64,000 bases of DNA from Pelethousia sp034928145 (GCA_034928145.1 JAYFPE010000029.1:1-64000); one strand, 5' to 3'. Positions 32,863-42,268 are shown, counted from the first letter of the stretch. Notes: generated by a model not told the origin, from the letters alone. Numbers and translations are program-made.

Positions 32863-34011
32863 TTAGTTCTGGTAATCCACGGCGATGTCCGCGGCGGGCG
32901 GGTTGGCGATATCGCTGGAAATGGCCACGGAGCCATCCTTCACCTTGGCGAACAGCTCGTTATACTGATCGACGGTGTAGTTGGCCAAACGCCAGGAGCC
33001 TTCGGCGGTGGGCAGGCCCACGCAATCCTGGGCGGCGCCCAGCTTGAGCTCGGTGCCGGCATACTCGGCGGGCCAGGTGCCGCCGTTGTTAAAGAGGGCG
33101 GTCAGCGCCACCACGACGGACTGCTTGAGCTCCTTCATGGCGGAGGTGATGATCAGCTCGGACTCGGCGCTCTGGTCGACGTCCACGCCGATGACCTTGG
33201 CATTGGCTTCTTCAGCTGCGCCTACGGCTGAGAGGTAGATGCCGCCGCCGCAAGCGAAGACGACCTCGGTGCCCTCGGTATACCAGCTGCTCATCTTAGT
33301 CTTAATATCATCGGAGGGGGCGAAGGAATCGCAGTACCAATATTTGATCTGGATATCTTTCACATTGCCCATTTCCTTGGCAGCGTCATTCGCGCCCTGC
33401 ACGAAGCCGTAGCCATAGCGAACCACAGCGGGAACGGCCATGCCGCCCAGGAAGCCCATCTTGGTGTAGCCTTCCTTCACGGCTGCGTAGCCGGCAAAGT
33501 AACCGGCCTGCTCTTCCTGGTAGGTGATAAGGGCGGTGTTGGCGGTGGGTTCGGGCACATCGCCCAGGCCCAGGTCAAGGCCCAACAGCATTACATCGGG
33601 ATACTCGGCCTGCACAGCCTGCACGGCCGCGCCGAAGAGGTAACCGGGCATCACAACGGCCTTGGCGCCCTTGTCGATGGCGGTTTTGATGGACTCGATG
33701 CGGGCCTCGTCGCTATCCTCGGAGGGACGATAGTAGCTGTAGGTCTTGCCATTGGCTTCGGCATAGGCCACAACGCCTTCCCAGGCACCCTGGTTAAAGG
33801 ATTTGTCGTCGATGTTGCCCACGTCTGTGACCAGCGCGATCTCATAGGTGCCTTCAGCGGCTGCGGGCTCAGCGGGCGCTGCGGGCTCGGCTGCGGGGGC
33901 GGAGGGCTCGGCGGGGGCGGCGGGCGCAGCGGGCTCGGCTGCGGGCGCGCCGCAAGCTGCCATGGATAGTGCGAAGACAGCCGCCAGGAAAATTGCTAGA
34001 AATTTCTTCAT
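32863..34011 (-). CDS. BMP-family nucleoside-binding lipoprotein
   Basis: A lipoprotein signal (MKKFLAIFLAAVFALSMAAC) precedes a 30-residue Ala/Pro/Glu linker. The BMP/Med domain follows: YEIALVTDVGNIDDKSFNQG, AWEGV, IESIKTAIDKGAKAVVMPG, GFLGGMAVPAV, FACGGGIYLSAV and VIGVDVDQS. It captures nucleosides outside the membrane for the ABC importer. Start at 34011 has AAGGAGG. The 5'-nucleotidase at 10 kb could supply ligands. Confidence 0.93.
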   Translation of the reverse strand: MKKFLAIFLAAVFALSMAACGAPAAEPAAPAAPAEPSAPAAEPAAPAEPAAAEGTYEIALVTDVGNIDDKSFNQGAWEGVVAYAEANGKTYSYYRPSEDSDEARIESIKTAIDKGAKAVVMPGYLFGAAVQAVQAEYPDVMLLGLDLGLGDVPEPTANTALITYQEEQAGYFAGYAAVKEGYTKMGFLGGMAVPAVVRYGYGFVQGANDAAKEMGNVKDIQIKYWYCDSFAPSDDIKTKMSSWYTEGTEVVFACGGGIYLSAVGAAEEANAKVIGVDVDQSAESELIITSAMKELKQSVVVALTALFNNGGTWPAEYAGTELKLGAAQDCVGLPTAEGSWRLANYTVDQYNELFAKVKDGSVAISSDIANPPAADIAVDYQN

Positions 34012-34060
34012 TTCTTTCCTCCTTATTTTTGCCACATATACGCGGCATAGTACTTGATAA

Positions 34061-34089
34061 ATTATAGCAAAGATTCCACAGTATTTCAA
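34061..34089 (-). promoter_or_regulatory. Sigma-A promoter of the BMP lipoprotein gene
   Basis: Minus strand: TTGAAA, exactly 17 bases, TATAAT. The start codon is about 50 bases further; no room for a riboswitch. Confidence 0.75.
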
Positions 34090-34137
34090 ACCGTTTTTGC
34101 ATTTACCTAAAAATATAGATGGCCGGGCAAATAAATA

Positions 34138-34165
34138 TTGTACAACGCAGGAAAAATGATACAAT
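34138..34165 (+). promoter_or_regulatory. Promoter of the DUF5685/J-domain operon
   Basis: TTGTAC, 16-base spacer, TACAAT, 34 bases before the start codon. Confidence 0.55.
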
Positions 34166-34198
34166 GATTAAAATGGATATCTATGGGCGGGATGTGGA

Positions 34199-35032
34199 AT
34201 GTTCGGTTATATCGGCCCTTGCCGGGATGAATTAAAGATTCGTGAGGAAGCGGAATACAAGGCCTGGTATTGCGGCCTATGCAAGTGCATCGGCGGGCGC
34301 TATGGCCAGGGCAGCCGCCTGGCCCTGAGCTATGATTGTACGTTCGTGGCCCTTCTGCTCGCGGGTGCGGCAGGAGAGAGCGGTATATGCCTCGCCCGCT
34401 GCCCTTTTCACCCCTTCAAAAAGCGGCCCATGGCCTTATGCGGCCCGTCTGTGTCCTTTGCGGCGGATTTGGATATTCTCCTAGCCTGGTATAAGCTAGC
34501 CGATGATTGGCGCGATGAACGCAGGCCCGGCGCGCCTTTGGGGCGGCTGGCCCTGGCAGGCCCGGCCCGCCGGGCGCAAGCGCGGGCGCCCCAGCTTGAC
34601 GCGGCAATCCGCACGGGTATTGCGGAGCTGACCCGGCTTGAAAAAGAGAGCTGCAAGGAGCTGGATGCGCCTGCGGACGCCTTTGCCCGCCTGATGCGCG
34701 CCGTGGGGGAGCAAGCGCCCCTGCCTGAAGGCTCGGCCCGGCGGGTCGTGCCCCAAATTCTCTACCACATGGGTCGCTGGGTCTATTTGATGGATGCCTG
34801 GGACGATCGGGCTAAGGACGCCAAGCGCGGGGCCTACAACGCCTTCCTCGCCGCGTCTGCGGGGGAAGAACGGGCGCGCTTTCTGCTGGCCCTTTCGCAA
34901 AACGAGGCATTGGGCGCTTACGAGTTATTGGATATCGAGGCCCACAAGGGCCTGCTGGATAACATTTTATACGAAGGCTGCGCGGCCAGGATGCGCGGCG
35001 TATTGGAGGCCAAGGATGAACAATCCCTATAA
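34199..35032 (+). CDS. DUF5685 family protein
   Basis: The 277-residue protein opens with FGYIGPCRDELKIREEAEYKAWYCGLC, CIGGRYG and a Cys pattern (CRD, CGLCKC, CLARCPFHP), as in a Clostridial family annotated DUF5685. The rest is helical: YKLADDWRDERR, GRWVYLMDAWDDRAKDAKRGAYN, both with paired acidic residues reminiscent of metal- or prenyl-type helices. Function unknown. Its 3' end overlaps the J-domain gene by 17 bases, so the two products probably act together. Confidence 0.82.
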   Translation: MFGYIGPCRDELKIREEAEYKAWYCGLCKCIGGRYGQGSRLALSYDCTFVALLLAGAAGESGICLARCPFHPFKKRPMALCGPSVSFAADLDILLAWYKLADDWRDERRPGAPLGRLALAGPARRAQARAPQLDAAIRTGIAELTRLEKESCKELDAPADAFARLMRAVGEQAPLPEGSARRVVPQILYHMGRWVYLMDAWDDRAKDAKRGAYNAFLAASAGEERARFLLALSQNEALGAYELLDIEAHKGLLDNILYEGCAARMRGVLEAKDEQSL

Positions 35033-35630
35033 GGTGCTGGGGGTGAGCGAGAACGCCACGACGGAGGAGATCCGCGCGGCCTATTTGCAGCTGGTTAAGA
35101 AATACCACCCGGATCGCTATACAGACCCGGCCCTGCGGGAGGTCGCTAACGAAAAGCTGGTTGAGATCAACGAGGCCTATGAGCTGCTCACGAAAAAAGG
35201 CGGCGGCACGGCCAGCAGGGGTCCTAACGGCTATGGCTATGGCGGCTACAGCGGCGGCGGCAGCTCCTATGCCGGCCCCAACGCTGCGGAATTCGCCCGC
35301 GCCCGTGCTTTCCTGGGCCAGAACAACCTCCAGGCCGCCAAGGCCGTGCTGGATACAATTACCGTGCGCAACGCGGAGTGGTATTATCTTTACGGCATCA
35401 TCTACCTGCGCCAGGGCTGGTACGACAAGGCAAATGAATACCTCACCATCGCCTACCAGCAGGAGCCTGGCAATGCCGAATACGCCAGTGCCTACAACAC
35501 AATCCGCAGCACCGGCAACCCCTATACCCGCCCGGCTGGCGGCTACCAGGCCAACTGCGGCGGCTGCGACCTGTGCGCCAGCGCCCTGTGCTTCAGCAGC
35601 TTCGGCATGCCGTGCTGCTGTTGGTGCTAG
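35016..35630 (+). CDS. J-domain protein with cysteine-rich tail
   Basis: The 204-residue protein has an N-terminal J domain (PYKVLGVSENATTEEIRAAY, with the HPD motif in KKYHPDRY) that would stimulate an Hsp70 ATPase. A Gly/Tyr-rich linker is followed by a helical repeat segment (ARAFLGQNNLQAAKAVLD, YLRQGWYDKANEYLTIAYQQEPG) like a TPR. The last 24 residues hold eight Cys, including CCCWC, a possible metal site. GGAGG precedes the ATG inside the upstream gene. No zinc-finger domain of classical DnaJ is present. Confidence 0.88.
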   Translation: MNNPYKVLGVSENATTEEIRAAYLQLVKKYHPDRYTDPALREVANEKLVEINEAYELLTKKGGGTASRGPNGYGYGGYSGGGSSYAGPNAAEFARARAFLGQNNLQAAKAVLDTITVRNAEWYYLYGIIYLRQGWYDKANEYLTIAYQQEPGNAEYASAYNTIRSTGNPYTRPAGGYQANCGGCDLCASALCFSSFGMPCCCWC

Positions 35631-35636
35631 GACACA

Positions 35637-35657
35637 AAAGCGGCTCCGCCGTTTTTT
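35637..35657 (+). terminator. Terminator after the J-domain gene
   Basis: AAAGCGGC and GCCGTTTTTT with a three-base loop. Confidence 0.65.
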
Positions 35658-35807
35658 ATTTTATAAATAAAGCGAAATATGTCATGGAATGCATTATTAT
35701 AATAGGAAGCAAAAAACGGCCAACCGGGCCATTGCCAGGGGTGGCGGCTTTGTGGTAAGCTAGGATGCGACAGCTTATGACAACCAGGAAGCGAGGTAAC
35801 TTTTTAT

Positions 35808-36968
35808 ATGCGTTTGCATCCGGCTGTGCTGGCGCTCCAAGAGGAGGCCGTCGAACTCCGCCAGGCCCTGCACAGGATCCCCGAACTAGGCTTTGAAGTC
35901 TTTGAGACCCATGCCTTTGTGCTGCGCGCCCTTTCCAATGCCAGACCGGATCGGGTGGATATCCTGGCAGGCACGGGGATCAAGGCCGTATATATGGCCC
36001 CCGGTGCGCGGGAGACCATCGCCCTTAGGGCGGATATGGACGGCATCCCCACCAATGAGCTGACCGGCGTGGCCTATGCCTCCACCCATGAAGGCAGCAT
36101 GCACGGCTGCGGGCATGACGGCCATATGACCATGCTGCTGCTGGCGGCGCAGTTGATCCATCAGAACCGGGAAAAACTCAAGTGCAACGTGGTGCTGCTT
36201 TTCCAGCCTGCGGAAGAGGGCGAGGGTGGCGCGCGCAACATGATTGCCGAGGGCGCTTTGGTAAACCCCCGCGTGGACCGCATCTACGGCTTGCATCTTT
36301 GGCCCGATGTGGCGCCGGGCAAGCTGGGGGTGCGCTGGGGCCCGATGATGGCGCAAACCTGCGAGTTCGATATGCTGGTGCATGGCAAGAGCGCCCACGG
36401 GGCCAGCCCGCAGATGGGCGTGGATGCCATCGTTTGCGCTGCTGCCCTCATTACCCTGCTGCAAACGGCCATCACCCGGAATGTCGATCCCCATCAGGAT
36501 ACGCTGCTGACCATCGGCAAGATTCATGGCGGCGTGGCGCATAACGTTATTGCGGACGAGGTAACCTTGAGCGGCACGCTCCGCGTATTCAGTCCCGCCG
36601 TGTTCGAGCAGTTGCGGGCACGCATCATGGCCATGATCAAGGGTCTCGCCGTGGCCACGGGGGCGGAATTTGAATTTCGCGAGCTAATGCATTACCCTTG
36701 TGTGGACAATCCCCGGCCCTTGGTGGAGGATTTCTATAGCTACCTTGACGATATGGCGGATGCGGAGCTGGTGGAGCCGGTGATGGCGGCTGAGGATTTC
36801 GCCTATTACCAGCAGCACATTCCCGGGTTGTTTGTGTTCCTGGGCGTGCAGGGCGGTAAGAACACCCAGCCTTTGCATAACTGCCGCTTCGATTTTGACG
36901 AGGAAAACCTGCTGACGGGCGTGGAGCTATATGGCCGTTTGTTGGGGATTTTTGATAGAAACGGTTGA
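35808..36968 (+). CDS. M20 family metallo-amidohydrolase
   Basis: The 386-residue protein belongs to peptidase family M20D (N-acyl amino acid or hippurate hydrolases). Metal ligands are visible in HGCGHDGHM, QPAEEGEGGARNMI and YGLHLWPDV, and the dimerisation domain has HGKSAHGASPQMGVDAI. The last metal His is in QPLHNCRFDFDEE. It removes an acyl group from an amino acid conjugate; the substrate is not readable. It is monocistronic. Confidence 0.9.
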   Translation: MRLHPAVLALQEEAVELRQALHRIPELGFEVFETHAFVLRALSNARPDRVDILAGTGIKAVYMAPGARETIALRADMDGIPTNELTGVAYASTHEGSMHGCGHDGHMTMLLLAAQLIHQNREKLKCNVVLLFQPAEEGEGGARNMIAEGALVNPRVDRIYGLHLWPDVAPGKLGVRWGPMMAQTCEFDMLVHGKSAHGASPQMGVDAIVCAAALITLLQTAITRNVDPHQDTLLTIGKIHGGVAHNVIADEVTLSGTLRVFSPAVFEQLRARIMAMIKGLAVATGAEFEFRELMHYPCVDNPRPLVEDFYSYLDDMADAELVEPVMAAEDFAYYQQHIPGLFVFLGVQGGKNTQPLHNCRFDFDEENLLTGVELYGRLLGIFDRNG

Positions 36969-37186
36969 TCTTTTCATAGCCTCAAAGGCGTGCCGCCGCA
37001 GGTAACTGTTGCGACGCGCTTTTTGAATTGCTATTCTTTTGAAGGGAAGCAAGACAGGATCGGATGCGGATCATTTATGGAATGTGCTGGAGGCGAAAAG
37101 TTTGCGGAATTGCTCAAGCCCAAAACAGACCAAAAGTAAAACCAGCAAGGAATAGATCCCGCCGTTTTGCTATTGGGCCCCATCTT

Positions 37187-37215
37187 ACCGCCTTGAATCG
37201 GGCGGTTTTTCTTTT
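37187..37215 (+). terminator. Terminator in the gap after the amidohydrolase
   Basis: ACCGCC and GGCGGT around TTGAATCG, followed by TTTTTCTTTT. The gap 36969-37305 holds nothing else I can support. Confidence 0.6.
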
Positions 37216-37305
37216 ACGAATATACACCGCTCACACATGGCGGGGGTACTTCATATTATGCAATAACCATGCGCCCCTGGGCGCGAGAAAGGAATATTAC
37301 CTGGT

Positions 37306-38013
37306 ATGAGCATGTATATAAACCCGAACAATAGCCATGTGCGGCCGGCGCCAAGGGGCGCGCGTGGCGGAGGAGCGGATGCACCCGCTGCAACCGTACC
37401 CGGTGGAGCTGTGCCCAGCGCCGTTTTGCCCGTCGCTGCCACTGCGCCCATTGAAGCGGGCAAGGCTGCAGAGGCGGTGCCAGCTGCGGAAGGAGGCCCG
37501 CAGATGGCCGCGCAGGCTGCTGAGGCCGATGCCAGAAATTTTTGCAGCGATCCCTGCAAGCGTAGCGTAGCCTTTTGTGAAACCTTCACCTTGCATGAAT
37601 CCTTTGATGCTTGCGGCATCAATCCGGATACCGCCCGCATTGCGTATGACACCAGCCTGCTTAGCTATTCCGTGGAGACTATCACCATGCCCGTCATGCT
37701 ACCCTGCGGCTGCCAGTGCCAGGTACCTGTGCAACGCCTTACTCTTACCGGCGCGATCCCCTATATAATCAGCGTAGGTACCGTAAGCTCCACCTGTGGC
37801 GGCGAGGTATCGGTCTGCGTGCAGGGCAATGCCGCGGTGGATGAAGTGGTGCGCTACATCTGTGGCGATGAGGAGCCGGATCTGGATCCCCTCAGCTGTG
37901 ACAATGTGCTGCCCCGTCTGTTCGTATCGACCGAGCCCTGTGGCTGCAGCGATAAGACCAACATCACCTTCTGCGGCCGCTTCATTTTTCAGGGTATCGC
38001 GGAGGAAGCATAG
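37306..38013 (+). CDS. Cysteine-rich protein of unknown function
   Basis: I do not recognise this 235-residue protein. The first 75 residues are low-complexity Ala/Pro/Gly. The rest has about a dozen Cys: NFCSDPCKRSVAFCE, LPCGCQCQVPVQ, STCGGEVSVC, RYICGD, and EPCGCSDKTNITFCGRFIF. It has no signal peptide and looks beta-rich. Such composition is common in spore surface proteins and in metal-binding proteins; a coat role is only a guess, encouraged by the spore genes in the window. GAAAGGA lies about 12 bases before the ATG. Confidence 0.7.
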   Translation: MSMYINPNNSHVRPAPRGARGGGADAPAATVPGGAVPSAVLPVAATAPIEAGKAAEAVPAAEGGPQMAAQAAEADARNFCSDPCKRSVAFCETFTLHESFDACGINPDTARIAYDTSLLSYSVETITMPVMLPCGCQCQVPVQRLTLTGAIPYIISVGTVSSTCGGEVSVCVQGNAAVDEVVRYICGDEEPDLDPLSCDNVLPRLFVSTEPCGCSDKTNITFCGRFIFQGIAEEA

Positions 38014-38043
38014 GGGAGTGGGGCGGTAAAGCTCTGCAAGTTC

Positions 38044-38067
38044 AAAAAAGCGGCGCGCCGCTTTTTT
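38044..38067 (+). terminator. Terminator after the cysteine-rich gene
   Basis: AAAAAAGCGGCG directly followed by its reverse complement. The gap to 38399 otherwise shows only a small CTCC/GGAG hairpin near 38168. Confidence 0.7.
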
Positions 38068-38399
38068 GCATATAAAAATGCCCACCCCAAGATAATCAAG
38101 GGACGGACAAATATTAACACAAGATAATGTGGCGCACCGCCTCGAGACGGTTTGGCCCGTATTTCTCCACTTTAGAGGAGAATGTGATCATTATATGTCG
38201 AAATGGGAAACTTGTCAACCGTTGTTAATAAAATAACACACGCCCGTTCTCGCAAGGTGCGTGGCAAATTTTACAGCGAAACATCCGGGGCCGGCTTCGG
38301 TATACTAAACCAGGTGAACACCGGATGGCTCCGGCGCATATCCTGCAAAAGATGGATATGGATAAGGAGCGGTCGGCTCCCAAAGGAGAAGGAGAGGCT

Positions 38400-39158
38400 A
38401 TGATGCGTTTGTGCTCTGTGGGCACGCTGGAATATGACGCGGATATCGGCAGGCTTGTCCTGCGCAGATTGACAGCGGAATACCCGCAGGATGCGGGCAT
38501 AGAAAAAAGGCTCAAAGTGCAAAAGGATCAGGCCTCCTTCGAGCTAAAGGAGGAGGGAGACCTGGAGCGATGGTGCAGGGCCGTGCGGGGGCTGCTGATC
38601 AGGGATATCTCCCATTTTGAGTTGGCCCGCATGGTAAATGAGCTGCCTCTGGCGCTGGAGGAAAAGCGGCGGGTGCTGCCCGAGGCGGTGAAGCTGGCCC
38701 GCGCGGGCGGGGAGCAGGCTGGGGCCGACGCGATCCTGCGGGAGCTGCTGGCCTTTTATGCGGAAGAAGATGATTTGAACCTGGAGGGCTTCATGCGCTT
38801 TCGCATGCAGGAGACGTTGCGGGATTGGGAAATCTGCGTGATGCGGTCTGCTGAGGAGCTCCTCCTGGAGGCGGAGTATTGGGAGCTGATGCAGGTGCTG
38901 GCAGCTTTTGTACAGCTTAGGCCGCCGCAGGTGCGGGATGTATACATCATCCTTAACCCGGATGGCAGCTGCACCCTGACGGATGACCAGGATAGCCGCA
39001 TCGATTACGACCGCTGCACGGGCGACGGGGTGATGAGCGTGCTGGTGGGGCTTTCGCCGGAGCGCATCACCATTTACGACCTTTCGGGCGGGGCCGGCGC
39101 GGATTTGGCGGAAACGCTGGTGCGGGTGTTTGAAGACCGGGTGCGGGTTTTCAAATAA
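38400..39158 (+). CDS. ytxC: Sporulation protein YtxC
   Basis: The protein of about 252 residues fits the YtxC family of spore formers: a helical N-terminal half, FMRFRMQETLRDWE, then FVQLRPPQVRDVYIIL, with SCTLTDDQDSRID and LSPERITIYD near the C-terminus. RPP followed by an IxLN/D strand is typical. Its role in sporulation is undefined. AAAGGAGAAGGAG precedes the ATG at 38400 (38403 also possible); an ATG at 38325 is unlikely. Confidence 0.8.
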   Translation: MMRLCSVGTLEYDADIGRLVLRRLTAEYPQDAGIEKRLKVQKDQASFELKEEGDLERWCRAVRGLLIRDISHFELARMVNELPLALEEKRRVLPEAVKLARAGGEQAGADAILRELLAFYAEEDDLNLEGFMRFRMQETLRDWEICVMRSAEELLLEAEYWELMQVLAAFVQLRPPQVRDVYIILNPDGSCTLTDDQDSRIDYDRCTGDGVMSVLVGLSPERITIYDLSGGAGADLAETLVRVFEDRVRVFK

Positions 39159-39178
39159 AAAAGAGCGCGAAGGCGCTC
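39157..39178 (-). terminator. Terminator of the MarR gene, overlapping its stop codon
   Basis: GAGCGC and GCGCTC with a four-base loop, followed by TTTTTT on the minus strand. The hairpin includes two bases of the stop codon. Confidence 0.65.
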
Positions 39179-39644
39179 ATCGTTCCAGCCTGCTCCGCAG
39201 GGCCTTGAGGCTTTCATCCATGCGCTCGATCATGGCGAAGGCCTCGATGCGCTCATCCGGCGTGAAGCTTTCCAGCATGGTGGAATAGAACATATCGTAA
39301 TCGATGGAGCACCAGCGCACGTATTCTTCTCCCTTGGGGGTGAGACAGATCCGGATGCAGCGGGTGTCCTTTTTATCCCGGGTGCGCTTGATGAAGCCGC
39401 CGCTCTCCAACCTCCGCACCGAAATACCGGCCGAGGCCTTGCCTACGCCCAAGTAGGCCGCAAGCTCATTTTGCGTGGGCCTGCTCAGGGCCTTTAGGGC
39501 GAACAGCACCTGGGGCTGGCCGGGGTAGAGGCCGTATTTGCCTAACGTGAGCTGCATGCAGATGGTATATGTGTGGGCCAGGTCGTGAAAGGCGCGGCCA
39601 ATATCTCCCGTCGTATGCTCCCGCTGTTGCCGCCTGGCTTCCAT
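39177..39644 (-). CDS. MarR family transcriptional regulator
   Basis: The 155-residue protein has the winged helix of MarR: QPQVLFALKALSRPTQNELAAYLGVGKASAGISVRRLESGGFIKRTRDKKDTRCIRICLTPKGEEY. The recognition helix is followed by the basic wing RDKKDTR. MarR dimers repress nearby genes and respond to small ligands. It is convergent with ytxC and divergent from glgP; its target is unknown. Confidence 0.92.
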   Translation of the reverse strand: MEARRQQREHTTGDIGRAFHDLAHTYTICMQLTLGKYGLYPGQPQVLFALKALSRPTQNELAAYLGVGKASAGISVRRLESGGFIKRTRDKKDTRCIRICLTPKGEEYVRWCSIDYDMFYSTMLESFTPDERIEAFAMIERMDESLKALRSRLER

Positions 39645-39793
39645 CGCAACGCGCCTCCTTTTGCCTGATGCTTCTATGATAGCGAAGCGGGTGTGTGGCC
39701 GTCAATCGCGGATAATTATGCCAACATACGAGTTGCGTCGCATTTTGCCGCAGGCCGGCAACTTTAGCGCATAAGTTTATTGCGCGCGGGGAA

Positions 39794-39822
39794 TTGTCAG
39801 CCCTGGTGATTTATGATATAAT
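39794..39822 (+). promoter_or_regulatory. Sigma-A promoter of glgP
   Basis: TTGTCA, 17-base spacer, TATAAT, 70 bases before the start codon. Confidence 0.75.
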
Positions 39823-39891
39823 TCGCATGGTTCTTGATAGAATTGCGGGAATGTTCCCGTTTGATTTTTTATTTAGGGGGATTAAGCTTTT

Positions 39892-42255
39892 ATGATGGAA
39901 CCCGCCATGATCCTGCGCCGCATGGAAGAGCAGCTGCGCAGCGATTACCAAATCGACCTGTGCGAGGCGAATACCTGGCAGCTGCACAAGGCCCTGGCCG
40001 GCGCGGTGATGTATAGCGTTTCCGAGGATTGGCGGCAGGCGCGCAAGAGCCATACCATGGTGCGCCGGGCCTATTATTTTAGTGCGGAATATCTTATGGG
40101 CCGTATGGTGTTCAATAATTTATACTGCCTGGATATTTTGCAGCAAATGCGCGCGCTTTTGCGGGCCAAAGGCGCGGATCTATCCGCCATGGAAGATATT
40201 GAGGATGCGGCTTTGGGCAACGGCGGCCTGGGCCGCCTGGCCGCCTGCTTTTTGGATAGCGCCGCCACGATGGACCTGCCGCTGGATGGATATGGCCTGC
40301 GTTACAAATTCGGTCTCTTCAAGCAGATCCTCCAGGATGGCTACCAGGTCGAGAAGGCGGACGACTGGCTGCGCCAGGGCGATCCTTGGTCCCGCAGGCG
40401 GGATGACAAAACCGTGGAGGTGGCCTTTGCCGATCAAACGGTGTTGGCCGTGCCCTACGATATGCCCATCATCGGCTACGGCACTAAAAACATCGGTACG
40501 CTGCGCCTTTGGCAGAGCGAATCGCTGGAAGCCTTCGATTTCGCCCTATTCAACGAGCAGGAATACGACCTGGCCGTGCGCGAAAAAAACAAGGTAGATG
40601 ATATCACTCGCGTGCTCTACCCCAACGACAGCACCTACGAGGGCAAGCGGCTGCGGCTTAAGCAGCAGTATTTCCTATCGAGCGCCAGCCTACAGGATAT
40701 CATCCGGCGCTATAAGCGGGTGCGGGGGGCGGATATGGGTGGCTTCGCGGCCCATTGCGCCATCCAGCTCAATGATACGCACCCCACCATCTCCATCCCG
40801 GAGCTGACCCGCCTTTTAATGAAGGAGGGCCTGGATTTTGACGCGGCCTTCGACATCACCAGGCAAACCTTCAACTATACCAACCATACCTTGATGAGCG
40901 AGGCCCTGGAAAAGTGGGATTATGAGCTCATTCGCTCCGTGGTGCCCGAAATCACCGAGCTGATCAGCCGCATCAACGATAAGATGAACGTCGAGCTGCG
41001 TGCCCTGGGCGCGCCGGAGGAGCGCATCGCCCGCATGCAGATCGCCGATAACGGGCAGATTCACATGGCGCGCCTGGCCGTTTATGGCAGCACCTATGTA
41101 AACGGCGTGGCACAGATCCACAGCGAGCTGATCAAGCGTCAGCTTTTGCCGGATTGGTATGCTATGTTCCCGGAAAAATTCTGCAACAAGACCAACGGCA
41201 TTACCCAGCGCCGCTGGCTGGGCCTTTGCAACCCCGAGCTTGCGGACCTGATCGCAGATCGTCTGGGCTCGCGGGATTTCCTTTTGAACCTTGGCCTTTT
41301 GCAGGGCCTCAAGCGCCATCTGGACGACGCTACCGTAGCCCGCTTTAATGCCGTAAAGCAGCAAAAGAAGAACCAACTCGCGGCCGTCATCCGCGAAAAG
41401 GAAGGGGTAGCGATCCCGCCGGGCTTCCTTTTCGATATCCAGGTGAAGCGCATGCACGAATACAAGCGCCAACTGCTCAACGCGCTCTCCATCGTGGATA
41501 TCTATTATTCGCTCAAGGATGGCAGCCTGCAAAACTTTACGCCTACGGCCTTCATCTTCGGCGCCAAGGCCGCGCCTGGTTATGCCCGGGCCAAGAGCAT
41601 CATCAAGTATATCAACGAGATTGCCAGGCTGGTCAACGACGACCCGGCCGTACAGGATAAGCTGCGTGTGGTCTTCGTGCAGAATTACAATTGCTCCTAC
41701 GCCGAGCACATCATTCCGGCCGCAGATGTTTCCGAGCAGATATCCCCTGCCGGTACAGAAGCCAGCGGCACGGGCAACATGAAGTTCATGCTCAACGGCG
41801 CGGTCACCTTGGGCACCTACGACGGGGCCAATATCGAGATCGTGGCCGAGGCGGGAGAGGAGAACAACTACGTGTTCGGCGCGCGGGTGGAGGATATCGC
41901 AGCCATCCGGAATAGTTACAACCCCCGCGAGATCTACGAGCGTGAGCCGCGCGTGCGCCGGGCGCTGGATACTCTGGTCAACGGCGCGGTGAGCGACGGG
42001 GGCAGCGGGGCGTTCCGCGAGATATACGAATCCATCCTAAACGGCGCGAGCTGGCACACGCCGGATCATTATTACCATCTGTTGGATTTCCTGCCCTATG
42101 TGGAGGCGAAACTGCGGACCAACCGCGATTATCAGGATCGAATGGCCTTTGGCCGCAAGTGCCTGCTGAATGTCGCCAGCGCAGGCAAATTCTCCAGCGA
42201 CCGCACCATAAGCGAATATGCCGGCGAGCTTTGGCACATTGAACCTATCGAGTGA
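39892..42255 (+). CDS. glgP: Glycogen/alpha-glucan phosphorylase
   Basis: The 787-residue protein is a family GT35 phosphorylase releasing glucose-1-phosphate from alpha-1,4-glucans with pyridoxal phosphate. Motifs include YFSAEYLMGR, ALGNGGLGRLAACFLDS, YGLRYKFGLF, NDTHPT, RMHEYKRQLLN and the PLP-lysine segment EASGTGNMKFMLNGA. Length is normal. The start may be either of two adjacent ATGs; AGGGGGA is upstream. No other glycogen genes are adjacent. Confidence 0.96.
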   Translation: MMEPAMILRRMEEQLRSDYQIDLCEANTWQLHKALAGAVMYSVSEDWRQARKSHTMVRRAYYFSAEYLMGRMVFNNLYCLDILQQMRALLRAKGADLSAMEDIEDAALGNGGLGRLAACFLDSAATMDLPLDGYGLRYKFGLFKQILQDGYQVEKADDWLRQGDPWSRRRDDKTVEVAFADQTVLAVPYDMPIIGYGTKNIGTLRLWQSESLEAFDFALFNEQEYDLAVREKNKVDDITRVLYPNDSTYEGKRLRLKQQYFLSSASLQDIIRRYKRVRGADMGGFAAHCAIQLNDTHPTISIPELTRLLMKEGLDFDAAFDITRQTFNYTNHTLMSEALEKWDYELIRSVVPEITELISRINDKMNVELRALGAPEERIARMQIADNGQIHMARLAVYGSTYVNGVAQIHSELIKRQLLPDWYAMFPEKFCNKTNGITQRRWLGLCNPELADLIADRLGSRDFLLNLGLLQGLKRHLDDATVARFNAVKQQKKNQLAAVIREKEGVAIPPGFLFDIQVKRMHEYKRQLLNALSIVDIYYSLKDGSLQNFTPTAFIFGAKAAPGYARAKSIIKYINEIARLVNDDPAVQDKLRVVFVQNYNCSYAEHIIPAADVSEQISPAGTEASGTGNMKFMLNGAVTLGTYDGANIEIVAEAGEENNYVFGARVEDIAAIRNSYNPREIYEREPRVRRALDTLVNGAVSDGGSGAFREIYESILNGASWHTPDHYYHLLDFLPYVEAKLRTNRDYQDRMAFGRKCLLNVASAGKFSSDRTISEYAGELWHIEPIE

Positions 42256-42268
42256 TGCCGGCGGCAAG

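Noticed and set aside
37064..37309. 81-codon plus-strand frame before the cysteine-rich gene
   Set aside because: Contains a terminator hairpin within it, no ribosome binding site, no family resemblance.
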